Part shown: positions 54,413 through 63,392 of the stretch, piece by piece
Position numbering within the stretch: position 1 is the first letter of the stretch
How the letters are laid out: every line of letters starts with the position of its first letter
From: Aggregatimonas sangjinii
GTDB taxonomy: Bacteria > Bacteroidota > Bacteroidia > Flavobacteriales > Flavobacteriaceae
NCBI RefSeq assembly: GCF_005943945.1
Contig: NZ_CP040710.1
Location: 2,518,501-2,582,500 of the forward strand
Reading direction: 5' to 3'
DNA: 64,000 bases
Translations under genes and position numbers: made by a program
Notes under the pieces: generated by a model
Seen by the model: only the letters and a program-made list of their open reading frames with translations
What the model was told of the DNA's origin: nothing
Database searches by the model: none

Positions 54413-55693
54413 CTATTTCTCGAATTGCCTGAGGGTTTTCGTGATAATGGAAACACAGTCTAACAGCTCCTCTTTGGTCATGACCAAGGGAGGAGCAAAA
54501 CGAATGATATTTCCATGTGTCGGTTTTGCAAGGAGTCCGTTTTCCTTCAACGCCATACAAATGTCCCAAGCCGTGGAACTGTCCTCGGTATCATTGATAA
54601 GTATCGCATTGAGTAAGCCTCTACCACGAATGCCATTGACGATGTTACAGGTAGCGATAAAAGTGTTCATCTCTTCACGAAACAACTCGCCAAGCTCATC
54701 GGCATTTTGTGCCAAGGCTTCCTCTTTCACCACCTCTAAGGCAGCCATCCCCACCGCGGCCGCAATAGGATTTCCGCCAAAGGTACTACCGTGATTTCCA
54801 GGACGGATAACACCCATAATGGGGTCATTCGCCAACACGGCCGAAACCGGGTATGCGCCACCGGAAAGCGCCTTTCCCAAAATGAGAATATCGGCCTTCA
54901 CGTCTGGCGTTCCACTGCAATGCTTGTCCGTACAGGCGCAATTCCCACAAGTAGCCAACAGTCTTCCGGTACGGGCGATTCCGGTCTGAACCTCGTCGGC
55001 AATGAACAACACATTGTGCTTTTCGCAAAGGGCCTTTGCACCGGCTAAATATCCATCCGAAGGTACATACACACCCGCTTCACCTTGAATGGGTTCTACC
55101 AAAAATCCGGCAACATTGTTATTATTTTCCAACACCTCCTGCAATGCCTCAAGGTTATCGTATTCGATTTTTAGGAATCCGCTGGTGTAGGGTCCAAAAT
55201 TCTTTCTTGCCACGGGATCATTGGAAAATGAGATAATCGTCGTGGTACGACCATGAAAATTATTCTCACAAACCACGATTTGTGCTTCGTTTTCGGAGAT
55301 ACCCTTCTTCTCATAAGCCCATTTTCTACAAAGTTTCAAAGCGGTCTCGACAGCTTCGGCACCGGTATTCATGGGTAAGAGTTTATCGTAACCAAAGGTT
55401 TCCGTAGCGTATTTCTCGTATTTGCCGAGCATATCGTTATAAAATGCCCGCGACGTTAACGATAAAGTCTGTGCCTGCTCGGTCATGGCACCCACGATTT
55501 TCGGATGGCAATGTCCTTGATTGACAGCAGAGTAGGCCGATAGGAAGTCGTAATACTTTTTTCCTTCAACATCCCAAACGTGTACACCTTTTCCCCGACT
55601 CAATACTACGGGTAAGGGATGGTAATTGTGTGCACCGTGCTTGTCTTCCAATGCTATTGCATCTTCAGAGGTAATTCTTTCTAAAACTGACAT
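54413..55693 (-). CDS. rocD: Ornithine-oxo-acid aminotransferase
   Basis: This class III aminotransferase of about 426 residues converts ornithine to glutamate semialdehyde. Signatures are YDFLSAYSAVNQGHCHPKI, PMNTGAEAVETALKLCRKW, FHGRTTTIISFS, LFIADEVQTGIARTG and LILGKALSGGAYPVSA with the PLP lysine. Between the Asp and Lys regions it carries an extra cysteine-rich loop (LLATCGNCACTDKHCSG) that could bind zinc. I recall similar loops in related Bacteroidota. The ATG at 55693 is used; an upstream in-frame start at 55732 adds a non-conserved segment. Confidence 0.92.
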   Translation of the reverse strand: MSVLERITSEDAIALEDKHGAHNYHPLPVVLSRGKGVHVWDVEGKKYYDFLSAYSAVNQGHCHPKIVGAMTEQAQTLSLTSRAFYNDMLGKYEKYATETFGYDKLLPMNTGAEAVETALKLCRKWAYEKKGISENEAQIVVCENNFHGRTTTIISFSNDPVARKNFGPYTSGFLKIEYDNLEALQEVLENNNNVAGFLVEPIQGEAGVYVPSDGYLAGAKALCEKHNVLFIADEVQTGIARTGRLLATCGNCACTDKHCSGTPDVKADILILGKALSGGAYPVSAVLANDPIMGVIRPGNHGSTFGGNPIAAAVGMAALEVVKEEALAQNADELGELFREEMNTFIATCNIVNGIRGRGLLNAILINDTEDSSTAWDICMALKENGLLAKPTHGNIIRFAPPLVMTKEELLDCVSIITKTLRQFEK

Positions 55694-56084
55694 GATAAAA
55701 ATTACTTTGCGAGACTCTTTTGCAACATGCAAATTATTTTTTTATGCTTTTTTTTGCCCGTTACGAATCAAAAAATAGTCTATAAAAATTGTAATCGCAC
55801 ATTTCAAAACAATCTCTGATAAAACTTCAGTAATTCCTTCTGTACCTTTTTCCCTTCTAATCCCAATAGCTATCGGGACGAAAATTCAGCGTAGGAGAGA
55901 AATCATCCTTGTAGAGCTGCTAAATTACAAAAAAGATTGATGCCCTTGCAAAAAAGAAAAGACCAGCAAGCCTGTTTACCTCACAAGGCGGGTGAGTAAA
56001 TATTCATGTCATCATCACCGCATATATCCGAGGTTTTCCTCGGCCTCCTGAGGTCTTAGTCCTTATTGCCTAGCCATCTATTGA
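55694..56084. other. Intergenic region with an imperfect palindrome
   Basis: These 391 bases between rocD and the DUF6768-like gene hold no open frame with a recognisable family. An imperfect 18-base palindrome, TCCCAATAGCTATCGGGA (55861-55878), lies near the middle. It resembles a dispersed repeat I know from flavobacterial genomes (TCCCGATAGCTATCGGGA). No T-run follows, so it is more likely a repeat than a terminator. Confidence 0.5.
55861..55878. repeat. Short palindromic repeat, flavobacterial dispersed type
   Basis: TCCCAATAGCTATCGGGA is a near-perfect palindrome with one mismatched pair. Only one copy is present in this window, so its repeat status rests on recollection of similar elements in related genomes. 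Confidence 0.45.
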
Positions 56085-56471
56085 CTATTGCTTCCTTTCA
56101 TTCGACAAGACAGCGACCTGTAACTCCAAACGTTTTAACTCTCGAAGGATGTCGTTCTTGTTCATCTGCATCCAGACGTATAATTTGATAAAGGCCATGA
56201 ACATGAAACTTCCAAAGATGGCCATGGCCCATTTGATCAGTTCCGCCGTGCCGGTAGCATTGAAAAATTGAATCACCGCATAAATGAACAGGATAAAGAA
56301 TATAATATTCGCAATATTCATGACGATGGCCAACCAACCCATTTTACCTTTAAAGGTTTCACCGACTTTTCCGAGCAGGTTTTGCTCGTCGAGCGCATCG
56401 TAAAATTTTGCGTCATCGGCACTTAAGGTTTCTTTGATCAATTCGTCTATTTTTTGTCTTTCCGAGCTCAT
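56085..56471 (-). CDS. Membrane protein, DUF6768-like, overlapping a sigma factor gene
   Basis: This 128-residue protein has an N-terminal soluble segment (IDELIKETLSADDAKFYDALDEQN), two membrane helices (about 46-70 and 78-99) and a C-terminal basic coiled segment (ILRELKRLELQVAVL). It overlaps the ECF sigma factor gene by 4 bases. That coupling, and two membrane helices next to a sigma factor, suggest a sigma-regulating role. It does not resemble the usual anti-sigma domains. Confidence 0.7.
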   Translation of the reverse strand: MSSERQKIDELIKETLSADDAKFYDALDEQNLLGKVGETFKGKMGWLAIVMNIANIIFFILFIYAVIQFFNATGTAELIKWAMAIFGSFMFMAFIKLYVWMQMNKNDILRELKRLELQVAVLSNERKQ

Positions 56472-57004
56472 AGTTTTGTCTTTAAAATGTTTTTTAATTT
56501 TTCTCTTGCATGAAACAACCTCGATTTTACCGTACCTACCGAAATATCCAAAATGGTACTGATTTCTTTTAACGAATAGGCTTCGGTGTAGAAAAGCCGC
56601 AAGACAATTCGTTGATTTTCCGGCAAGACCGCAATGGCCTCCCGTACGTGCCGATGAGCGTCTTCCTTCGAACCCGTTGTTTCGTGGGTTTCTTCTACAG
56701 TAGCGGCCTGCGATTTTTTTTGCCGATAGGTTTTGTGGCTAACATAGTCCAACGATTTTCTAGTAACGATACGGGTGGCCCAACTACTAAAACTATTCGG
56801 TTCCCTTAAACCACCTAATTTGTTCATTATGATGCCCCAGCAATCCTGAACAATATCTTTTGACGCATCTATGTCTTTAGTATACCAATAAGAATGGGCA
56901 CATAGCTTTTTATGATGCCGCTGTACCAGTTGCCCCAACGCATCCTTATTCCCGGCCTGATATTCCAAAACCAATAATCCATCAAAGACTTTTTTAATCC
57001 TCAT
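56468..57004 (-). CDS. ECF-type RNA polymerase sigma factor
   Basis: This is a sigma-70 family ECF factor of about 178 residues. Region 2 includes ALGQLVQRHHKKLCAHSYW, KDIVQDCWGIIM and FSSWATRIVTRKSLDY. Region 4 includes AVLPENQRIVLRLFYTEAYSLKEISTILDISVGTVKSRLFHAREKL. The DNA-binding helix is intact. The start is the ATG at 57004. Its gene is coupled to the downstream membrane protein gene by a 4-base overlap. Target promoters are unknown. Confidence 0.9.
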   Translation of the reverse strand: MRIKKVFDGLLVLEYQAGNKDALGQLVQRHHKKLCAHSYWYTKDIDASKDIVQDCWGIIMNKLGGLREPNSFSSWATRIVTRKSLDYVSHKTYRQKKSQAATVEETHETTGSKEDAHRHVREAIAVLPENQRIVLRLFYTEAYSLKEISTILDISVGTVKSRLFHAREKLKNILKTKL

Positions 57005-57116
57005 TTCAGGAGCTTCTATATTCAAGACGGTAACTATCGTCAAAGGTTCATTAATTTTTAACTTATTTTAATACTATTCCTTTTAAAGATAGCCGTAATA
57101 AGTGCAGGGCTATTGT

Positions 57117-57124
57117 TATTTTTG
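57117..57124 (+). promoter_or_regulatory. -7 element next to the rlmD start
   Basis: TATTTTTG matches TAnnTTTG exactly and ends 4 bases before the ATG at 57129. It would give a leaderless or nearly leaderless message. No clear -33 TTG is seen. Confidence 0.4.
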
Positions 57125-57128
57125 ACGC

Positions 57129-58538
57129 ATGCGAAGAAAGAACAAGCGACGGGTTTTCGAGAATGTAGCGGTTTTGGATGCCGGGGCAAAAGGCAAAACC
57201 ATAGGAAAGGCCCCCGATGGAAGGGTCATCTTTTTGACGAATACCGTACCTGGCGATGTAGTGGACGTACAAACTACGAAGAAAAGGAAATCTTATTTTG
57301 AAGGTGTCGCGACAAAATTTCATTCGCTGTCGGAAAAAAGGGTAACTCCCGAATGTCAACATTTCGGTGTTTGTGGCGGTTGCAAATGGCAGGATATGGG
57401 CTACGAGCACCAGCTTTTTTACAAGCAGAAGGAAATAGAGAACAACCTCAGGCGTATCGGACACTTGGAGCTTCCCGAGGTCTCTCCTATCCTTGGGTCG
57501 AAGCAGCAGTATTTCTATAGAAATAAAATGGAATTCTCGTTCTCGAATAGCCGATGGATGACTTTGGAGGAAATTCAATCGGATAGGGAAATTACCGATA
57601 GAGATGCGCTCGGATTCCATATTCCCGGTATGTGGGATAAAATATTGGATATTAAAAAGTGCCATCTGCAAAAGGACCCTTCTAATGCCATTCGACTTGC
57701 TGTAAAAGAATTCGCGATTCAAAACAAGCTCGCTTTTTTCAATCCCAGACAACAGGAAGGATTATTGCGAACCTTAATGATCAGAACGACTTCCACGGGG
57801 GAATTGATGGTATTGCTACAGTTCTATGCCGATGAGCCTTCGAACCGAGAGTTGCTGTTAAATTACTTGAAGACCACCTTTCCGGAAATCACATCGCTGC
57901 TTTACGTGGTCAACCAAAAACAAAACGATACGATTTACGATCAAAAAATCATCAGTTTTGCCGGTCGGGACCATATTTTTGAGGAGATGGAAGGTCTACA
58001 GTTTAAAATCAATGCCAAATCGTTCTACCAGACCAATTCAGAACAGGCTTATGAACTCTATAAGATTACAAGGGATTTTGCAGGTCTAACAGGTAATGAA
58101 CTGGTCTACGATTTATACACGGGAACGGGTACTATAGCGCAATTCGTAGCCAAAAAGGCCAGAAAAGTAGTCGGTATCGAATCCGTTCCGGATGCTATTA
58201 CCGCAGCAAAAGAGAATGCGGCGCACAATGCATTGGACAATGTAGATTTCTTCGTCGGAGACATGAAGCAGGTTTTCAATACCAAATTTATTGCTGAAAA
58301 TGGCACTCCTGACATCATCATTACCGATCCACCTAGAGATGGTATGCATAAGGATGTGGTACAACAAATTCTGCTTATCGCCCCAAAAAAGATTGTTTAT
58401 GTTAGCTGCAACAGTGCCACACAAGCAAGGGATTTGGAGCTGATGAAGGAGGCGTATAAAGTGGTCAAAGTGCAGCCTGTGGATATGTTTCCCCAGACCC
58501 ACCATGTTGAAAATGTTGTACTTTTAGAAAAGCGATAG
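57129..58538 (+). CDS. rlmD: 23S rRNA (uracil-5-)-methyltransferase, RlmD type
   Basis: This 469-residue enzyme has an N-terminal TRAM domain and an iron-sulfur cluster set (CQHFGVCGGCKW near residue 75, with a later KCHL). The SAM-binding motif YDLYTGTGTIAQF lies near residue 335. It has the catalytic cysteine in VYVSCNSATQARDL and DPPRDGMH before it. It methylates a uridine of 23S rRNA; TrmA-like or RumB-like targets cannot be ruled out. Two envelope protein genes follow on the same strand. Confidence 0.9.
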   Translation: MRRKNKRRVFENVAVLDAGAKGKTIGKAPDGRVIFLTNTVPGDVVDVQTTKKRKSYFEGVATKFHSLSEKRVTPECQHFGVCGGCKWQDMGYEHQLFYKQKEIENNLRRIGHLELPEVSPILGSKQQYFYRNKMEFSFSNSRWMTLEEIQSDREITDRDALGFHIPGMWDKILDIKKCHLQKDPSNAIRLAVKEFAIQNKLAFFNPRQQEGLLRTLMIRTTSTGELMVLLQFYADEPSNRELLLNYLKTTFPEITSLLYVVNQKQNDTIYDQKIISFAGRDHIFEEMEGLQFKINAKSFYQTNSEQAYELYKITRDFAGLTGNELVYDLYTGTGTIAQFVAKKARKVVGIESVPDAITAAKENAAHNALDNVDFFVGDMKQVFNTKFIAENGTPDIIITDPPRDGMHKDVVQQILLIAPKKIVYVSCNSATQARDLELMKEAYKVVKVQPVDMFPQTHHVENVVLLEKR

Positions 58539-58542
58539 ACCT

Positions 58543-59055
58543 ATGAAACTACTGAAAACCGCCCTGTTGCTTTTACTGCTGTGCCTTGTATTTCACACTT
58601 GTGAAAAAGATGATATTTGCGTTGACGGCGATACCCCTCAATTGGTTATAGGTTTTTATGACTTCGAAGACAGAGAGGTCCTAAAAGAAGTGCCTACCTT
58701 GATTATACGGGGCGACGACGGCTCTGATACCGAACTAGAGACCATCAGCTTCGTGGCAAACGATTCGAATACGGTTTCGCTACCCTTAAGGCCCACTATG
58801 GCCGCTACCGTATTTATCCTCTCGCAAAATCCGACGCCTAACGATACCACTACGGTGAATACCGATACCATATCCCTTACCTATGAGACTACCGACAAAT
58901 TCGTATCGCGCGCTTGCGGTTTTGTGGCCAATTATGATAATGTAGAAGCTTCCTTTACCACCGAAGCCGATGACGGTAATTGGATAAAAGACATCGAAGT
59001 AATCGTTCCCCTGATAGAAAATTCAAACGAGACACATGTTAAGATATATCATTAG
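58543..59055 (+). CDS. Lipoprotein, DUF6452-like
   Basis: This 170-residue lipoprotein has a lipobox (CLVFHTC, Cys20) and a beta-rich acidic mature part (PQLVIGFYDFEDREVLKEV, then ETISFVANDSNTVSLPL). It matches the DUF6452 family of Bacteroidota. It lies 4 bases after rlmD and overlaps the next gene by 20 bases, so the pair is coupled. Function is unknown. Confidence 0.75.
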   Translation: MKLLKTALLLLLLCLVFHTCEKDDICVDGDTPQLVIGFYDFEDREVLKEVPTLIIRGDDGSDTELETISFVANDSNTVSLPLRPTMAATVFILSQNPTPNDTTTVNTDTISLTYETTDKFVSRACGFVANYDNVEASFTTEADDGNWIKDIEVIVPLIENSNETHVKIYH

Positions 59056-59800
59056 TGTTTGCTTTTTAGGATGTCTCTTTTGGAGCAGTGCCCAAGAAAA
59101 GAAAAGTAAGACCATTGACCTCAATCCGAAAGATACCACAGTGTACAAACAGCCCTACGGACTGCGGGCCGGTATCGACCTGAGCAGGCTTATATCCTCC
59201 TTTCTTGATGACGATTATACCGGTTTTGAAATAGTCGCCGATTATCGTCTGTCGCAAAAACTGTATATCGCTGCAGAAATCGGTAACGAAAAAAAAACCA
59301 TACAGGAAGACCTCTACAATTTTACCACTTCAGGAAGTTACATCAAGGCCGGAGTAGATTACAACACCTATGGCAATTGGTACGGGGAGCAGAACATGAT
59401 TACCCTTGGCGGTCGCTACGCTGTGAGTAGTCACAGCCAAACCGTGAACGATTTTCAGCTTTTTGATTCAAACAGGTATTGGAATCCCGATGATTTTGTA
59501 GCGGGTTCCGACGTGCCTAGGGAGTTCGATGGCCGTGCCAAATCTTGGATCGAGGGGGTAGTAGGCGTTAAGATGGAACTGTTCAAAAATCTATATCTGG
59601 GCGGAAGCATTCGATTGGCCTATCTTTTTAGCGACCCACAGGAGGCGGAATTCTGGGATCTTTTTATCCCCGGTTTCAATAAGGTCACCGACAATAGCAG
59701 GTTTGGTGTGGGGTACAACTATTCTATTTCCTATTTGATACCACTCTATAAAAAGACGAAAAAGGTCGAGGAGAAACCAGTACCCGAAGAGGGCCAATAG
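59036..59800 (+). CDS. Outer-membrane-type protein, DUF6048-like
   Basis: This 254-residue exported protein has a signal peptide (SVCFLGCLFWSSAQ). Beta-barrel-like repeats follow (GLRAGIDLSRLISSFLDDD, GSYIKAGVDYNTYGNW, YLGGSIRLAYLFSDPQ, FGVGYNYSISYLIP). It matches the DUF6048 family, usually found next to DUF6452 and an RlmD gene. It is probably an 8-strand outer-membrane barrel. It converges on the THUMP methyltransferase gene. Confidence 0.75.
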   Translation: MLRYIISVCFLGCLFWSSAQEKKSKTIDLNPKDTTVYKQPYGLRAGIDLSRLISSFLDDDYTGFEIVADYRLSQKLYIAAEIGNEKKTIQEDLYNFTTSGSYIKAGVDYNTYGNWYGEQNMITLGGRYAVSSHSQTVNDFQLFDSNRYWNPDDFVAGSDVPREFDGRAKSWIEGVVGVKMELFKNLYLGGSIRLAYLFSDPQEAEFWDLFIPGFNKVTDNSRFGVGYNYSISYLIPLYKKTKKVEEKPVPEEGQ

Positions 59801-59801
59801 A

Positions 59802-60968
59802 CTATTCTTCCCTCTTCATATATTTTCCCTTCTTGCTTCCCTCGTACATCTCGTACTTTACCAAGCGGGATTCTAAATGACTGTTGAAGACCTTTATTTT
59901 TCGGGAAGGCCGAAGGCCTACGAATTTCAGCGCTTCTCGATTCGAGGTAATCAACCAGGCATTCGTTCCGGGATACCCTTGCTTTAAGGTATCGCCGATT
60001 GAACTGTAAAAATCCTCCATATCAAGGTTTAGACGCTCCCCATATGGTGGATTGAATACCATGTGAAGCGAGCCATCGACCGGTTTGTCGGTGTCGAAAA
60101 AATTCTTCCGTTCTATGGTAATGTACTCCGAAAGATTGGCATTTTCAACGTTGTCCTGAGCCTTACGCACTGCCGACGGAGCCTTGTCATAGCCGATGAT
60201 TTTATGGCGAAACTCTCGGGCTTTTTTTAGGCTACTATCCATTATTTTCTCGAAAAGCGCTTGGTCATAATCTTCCCATTTTTCAAAAGCGAATTCCTTT
60301 CGGTTAATGTTGGCAGGTATGTTACAGGCGATCATGGCCGCCTCCGTTAAAAAAGTACCACTTCCGCACATGGGATCCATAAAATCACCTTGACCATCCC
60401 AGCCACTAAGTAACAATAATCCGGCAGCTAGCACCTCGTTGATCGGCGCGATATTGGTCGCCGTTCGGTATCCTCTATGGTGCAGAGAACGTCCTGAGCT
60501 GTCCAAAGACACATTGCAATACTCATTGTGTATGTGAATGTTGATGCGTAGATCGGGAAACTTCACATCAACATTCGGCCGTTTGCCGTCCATATCCCTG
60601 AACTTGTCTACAATAGCGTCCTTTACTTTTTGGGAGACATAGAGCGAATGTGTAAAATTTTCGGAATTCGCCGTGGTATCAATGGCAAAAGTGGTATCCG
60701 CAGAAAGGTGCTCGGCCCAATCCATGGCGTAGATTTTCCTATAAAGCTCATTCTCGTTACGGACGGCAAACGAATGAATGGGCTTGATGATTTTTATGGC
60801 CGTGCGCAGGCAAAGATTGGCCTTGTACATAAAGCCGGTATCTCCTTCAAAAGAAACGTTACGTGTTCCTTCTTTTACATTACTTGCACCAAGATTTCGT
60901 AGTTCTTTCGCCAAAATTTCCTCAAAACCAAACAAGGTCTTGGCGACCATTTTAAAATTATTGCCCAT
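59802..60968 (-). CDS. THUMP-domain class I methyltransferase, RlmL-like
   Basis: This 388-residue protein has an N-terminal THUMP domain (about 1-160) and a SAM methyltransferase domain with FMDPMCGSGTFLTEAA near residue 198 and the FNPPYGERL catalytic motif near residue 308. It matches the N-terminal half of the fused RlmKL (guanine-N2 methylation of 23S rRNA). Length is as expected for the unfused form. It is divergent from the ZIP transporter gene. Confidence 0.9.
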   Translation of the reverse strand: MGNNFKMVAKTLFGFEEILAKELRNLGASNVKEGTRNVSFEGDTGFMYKANLCLRTAIKIIKPIHSFAVRNENELYRKIYAMDWAEHLSADTTFAIDTTANSENFTHSLYVSQKVKDAIVDKFRDMDGKRPNVDVKFPDLRINIHIHNEYCNVSLDSSGRSLHHRGYRTATNIAPINEVLAAGLLLLSGWDGQGDFMDPMCGSGTFLTEAAMIACNIPANINRKEFAFEKWEDYDQALFEKIMDSSLKKAREFRHKIIGYDKAPSAVRKAQDNVENANLSEYITIERKNFFDTDKPVDGSLHMVFNPPYGERLNLDMEDFYSSIGDTLKQGYPGTNAWLITSNREALKFVGLRPSRKIKVFNSHLESRLVKYEMYEGSKKGKYMKREE

Positions 60969-61060
60969 AGGTTGTTCTAGAATTGCGGTAAAAATACAGT
61001 AATTTTAGCCCCGACCTTGCTCATCGAGCGGGTAATTGTTTGCACCTAACCGTTGTTTGA

Positions 61061-61732
61061 ATGATTTATTTGCTGCCCATACTCGGGGTTCTGCTCAGTT
61101 TTGGCTTTGTTTTTATCGCCAAACCCAAAAACAAGGAGAACTTTAAGCTCCTTCTAGCCTTTAGTGGGGCCTTTTTATTGGCGCTTTCCCTTTTTGAACT
61201 GTTTCCTGAAGTTTACGCACATAGCGAACCAAAAACCATTGGGGTTTTCGTAATGTTGGGTATTCTGCTGCAAATTTTTTTGGAGTTCTTTTCCAAGGGT
61301 GCCGAACACGGACACGTACATATCGATCGTGAAAAAAGTGATTTTCCTTGGTTACTTTTTATCAGTTTATCAATACATTCCCTGTTGGAAGGTTTTCCTA
61401 TGGAGAGCAACAGCACTATTATTTATGGGATTCTCATTCACAAAATTCCCATCGCTATTATCTTGAGTATTTTTCTACTGAACTCGAAAATTAAACTGGT
61501 CAAAGCAATTTTCTTTATTCTATTATTTTCAATTATGACGCCTGTAGGGAGTTATATGGCGGCCAATTTCAATCTACCACCAAATTATATCGCCAACATC
61601 AATGCGCTGGTCATAGGGGTGTTCTTGCACATTTCTACGGTGATTTTATTTGAAAGTTCGGAGGGACATAAATTTAATCTTCGAAAGGTATTGGTCATCA
61701 TGGCCGGTATCACTATCGCTTATTTCCTGTAA
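61061..61732 (+). CDS. ZIP-family metal transporter
   Basis: This is a 223-residue membrane protein with about eight helices. The ZIP signature histidines are in SIHSLLEGFPM (near residue 109) and HKIPIAIILS (near residue 127), the metal-binding helices. A histidine-rich loop (HGHVHIDREK) precedes them. It imports zinc or another divalent ion. It is somewhat AT-rich. It ends in TAATG shared with the next gene start. Confidence 0.85.
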   Translation: MIYLLPILGVLLSFGFVFIAKPKNKENFKLLLAFSGAFLLALSLFELFPEVYAHSEPKTIGVFVMLGILLQIFLEFFSKGAEHGHVHIDREKSDFPWLLFISLSIHSLLEGFPMESNSTIIYGILIHKIPIAIILSIFLLNSKIKLVKAIFFILLFSIMTPVGSYMAANFNLPPNYIANINALVIGVFLHISTVILFESSEGHKFNLRKVLVIMAGITIAYFL

Positions 61733-62157
61733 TGTTCAGCAAAGATGAATCCAAACAGCTGCGCCAAGAGTTTTGGACTTCCTTCGGAAAGTCCTATCCT
61801 CGAAAATGGATACTTTACGATACCAAAATCAAGGGATTGGTACTAAAGTTCCATTTTGATGTCAAGAAAGCAATGGTTGCGATGACCGTAGAAGGAGATT
61901 TGGCCCAACGCATCGCGATTTGGGAAAATCTGTTATCCCTACAGTCGATTCTTAAGGAGGAATACCTTCCAGAAGCCGTACTTGAAGACAGTTACCTTTT
62001 GAAAAATCATAAGGAAATCTCCATTATTTTTGTTGAGAAAGAAGGAGTCTCGATTCATGATAAAAACACTTGGCGTGAAACGATGATATTTCTAAATGAA
62101 AAAATGACCAGCCTAGAGGCATTCTTTGTCACCTATAGGGAAATCATTGAAAGCTAA
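61732..62157 (+). CDS. DUF4268 domain protein
   Basis: This 141-residue soluble protein consists of one DUF4268 domain (QLRQEFWTSFGKSYP, then WILYDTKIKGLVLKFHFD, KNHKEISIIFVEKEGVSIHD). DUF4268 is also found as the C-terminal domain of some restriction-related and nuclease proteins; here it stands alone. The start overlaps the stop of the ZIP gene by one base, so translation is coupled. Confidence 0.8.
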   Translation: MFSKDESKQLRQEFWTSFGKSYPRKWILYDTKIKGLVLKFHFDVKKAMVAMTVEGDLAQRIAIWENLLSLQSILKEEYLPEAVLEDSYLLKNHKEISIIFVEKEGVSIHDKNTWRETMIFLNEKMTSLEAFFVTYREIIES

Positions 62158-62467
62158 TGTTTAACACCATTGAATCAAGGTCTGGCACGGTACATTTGAA
62201 AATCCCGGACAGGGTTGCCGAATTTGCTCATGTGGGTATTGATGCTACGTAAATATATCGCGGAAAGTACTGAAATATGCGAATTCTTTCTCCGGTTCTC
62301 TTTCCTTTCAAAAATCCGTTAGTAGGGAAAGTCACAAGGTTTCAATTCGTACAAAAGAAACAATCGCTATTTTTGAATCGTTGGCCTTGTAATGGAAGGT
62401 TAGACGGTCTTTATAAGGGAAGTTTAAAATTCCATTCATGCAAATCTCCATATTAAAACGCTTGTTC
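62158..62467 (+). promoter_or_regulatory. Intergenic region with two candidate promoters
   Basis: These 310 bases contain no gene I can support. Two exact TAnnTTTG elements point toward the ThuA-like gene. TACATTTG (62191-62198) has TTG 18 bases upstream (62170-62172), a full match. TATTTTTG (62368-62375) has only a weak TTCG upstream. The distal one may instead start a short RNA; no clear hairpin supports that. Confidence 0.45.
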
Positions 62468-63388
62468 ATGCGAAATTCAATTCTGACCTCTAGTGCCCTT
62501 TTCTTTCTTCTACACCTCTCTGCCCAGCGTTTAGAACCGGTGGAAATCAATAATACTTGGTTGGCATCCATAGAAAAACTAGCCTCCTCCGAAACCAGAA
62601 TCCCCACTGAAAACAAAAGAAAAATCCTGGTTTTCTCGAAAGCCACCGGTTTTGATCATTGGACGATTCCCCACAACAATGAAATGCTAAAAATCCTTGC
62701 AAAGAAAACGGATGCCTTTGAAATTCATATCGGTTATGATGTGACCAATTTTTCTGCAAGCTATCTTGACGGTTTCGATGCCGTTGTTTTAAATAACTCC
62801 AACCCCAAGGGGCCGAAACGGGATCTCTTCTACGATTTATTGAAGGCTAATTCCAGCATGTCAGAGGAAGCTATAACGGAAGCCGCCGCTGGCTATGAAG
62901 ATAATCTGATGGAGTACGTTAAAAATGGAGGCGGGCTTATGCTACTACATGGGGCCATCACCGTACAAAACAATTCGGAAAAGTTCAGTGAAATGACCGG
63001 CGGCAGTTTTGACTACCATCCCAAACAACAAAAAATGCATGTGAAGGAGGTAGACCCGGAACACCCCCTTGTAGAAGCCTTTAAAGGCGATGGCTTTGAA
63101 CATGTAGATGAACCCTACCTGTTTAAAAATGCCTACTTCGATTACAATTTTCGCCCCCTGCTCTATGTGGATACTACAAAACTGGAAGGATTGAAAAAGG
63201 AGGTGAAGAATACAACCAACTATGTCTCGTGGATAAAAAAATATGGGGAAGGTCGGGTATTCTACACTTCGGCTTCGCACAATGCGCAAAGTTTGGAAAA
63301 TTCGGAATTTCTACAATACCTATTGGATGGGATGCAATATGTTGTAGGCGATTTAGAATGCGATGATAGCCCTATTGACCAACCGTGA
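62468..63388 (+). CDS. ThuA-like exported protein
   Basis: This protein of about 306 residues has a signal peptide (RNSILTSSALFFLLHLSAQ) and a ThuA-like domain. Segments include RKILVFSKATGFDHWTIP, DGFDAVVLNNSNPKGP, GGGLMLLHGAITV, GGSFDYHPKQQKMHV and YGEGRVFYTSASHN. It belongs to the group of secreted ThuA proteins linked to carbohydrate turnover. It is a separate branch from the lipoprotein at 30.3 kb. It stands alone here, with its start at the ATG at 62468 rather than 62438. Confidence 0.83.
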   Translation: MRNSILTSSALFFLLHLSAQRLEPVEINNTWLASIEKLASSETRIPTENKRKILVFSKATGFDHWTIPHNNEMLKILAKKTDAFEIHIGYDVTNFSASYLDGFDAVVLNNSNPKGPKRDLFYDLLKANSSMSEEAITEAAAGYEDNLMEYVKNGGGLMLLHGAITVQNNSEKFSEMTGGSFDYHPKQQKMHVKEVDPEHPLVEAFKGDGFEHVDEPYLFKNAYFDYNFRPLLYVDTTKLEGLKKEVKNTTNYVSWIKKYGEGRVFYTSASHNAQSLENSEFLQYLLDGMQYVVGDLECDDSPIDQP

Positions 63389-63392
63389 AATC

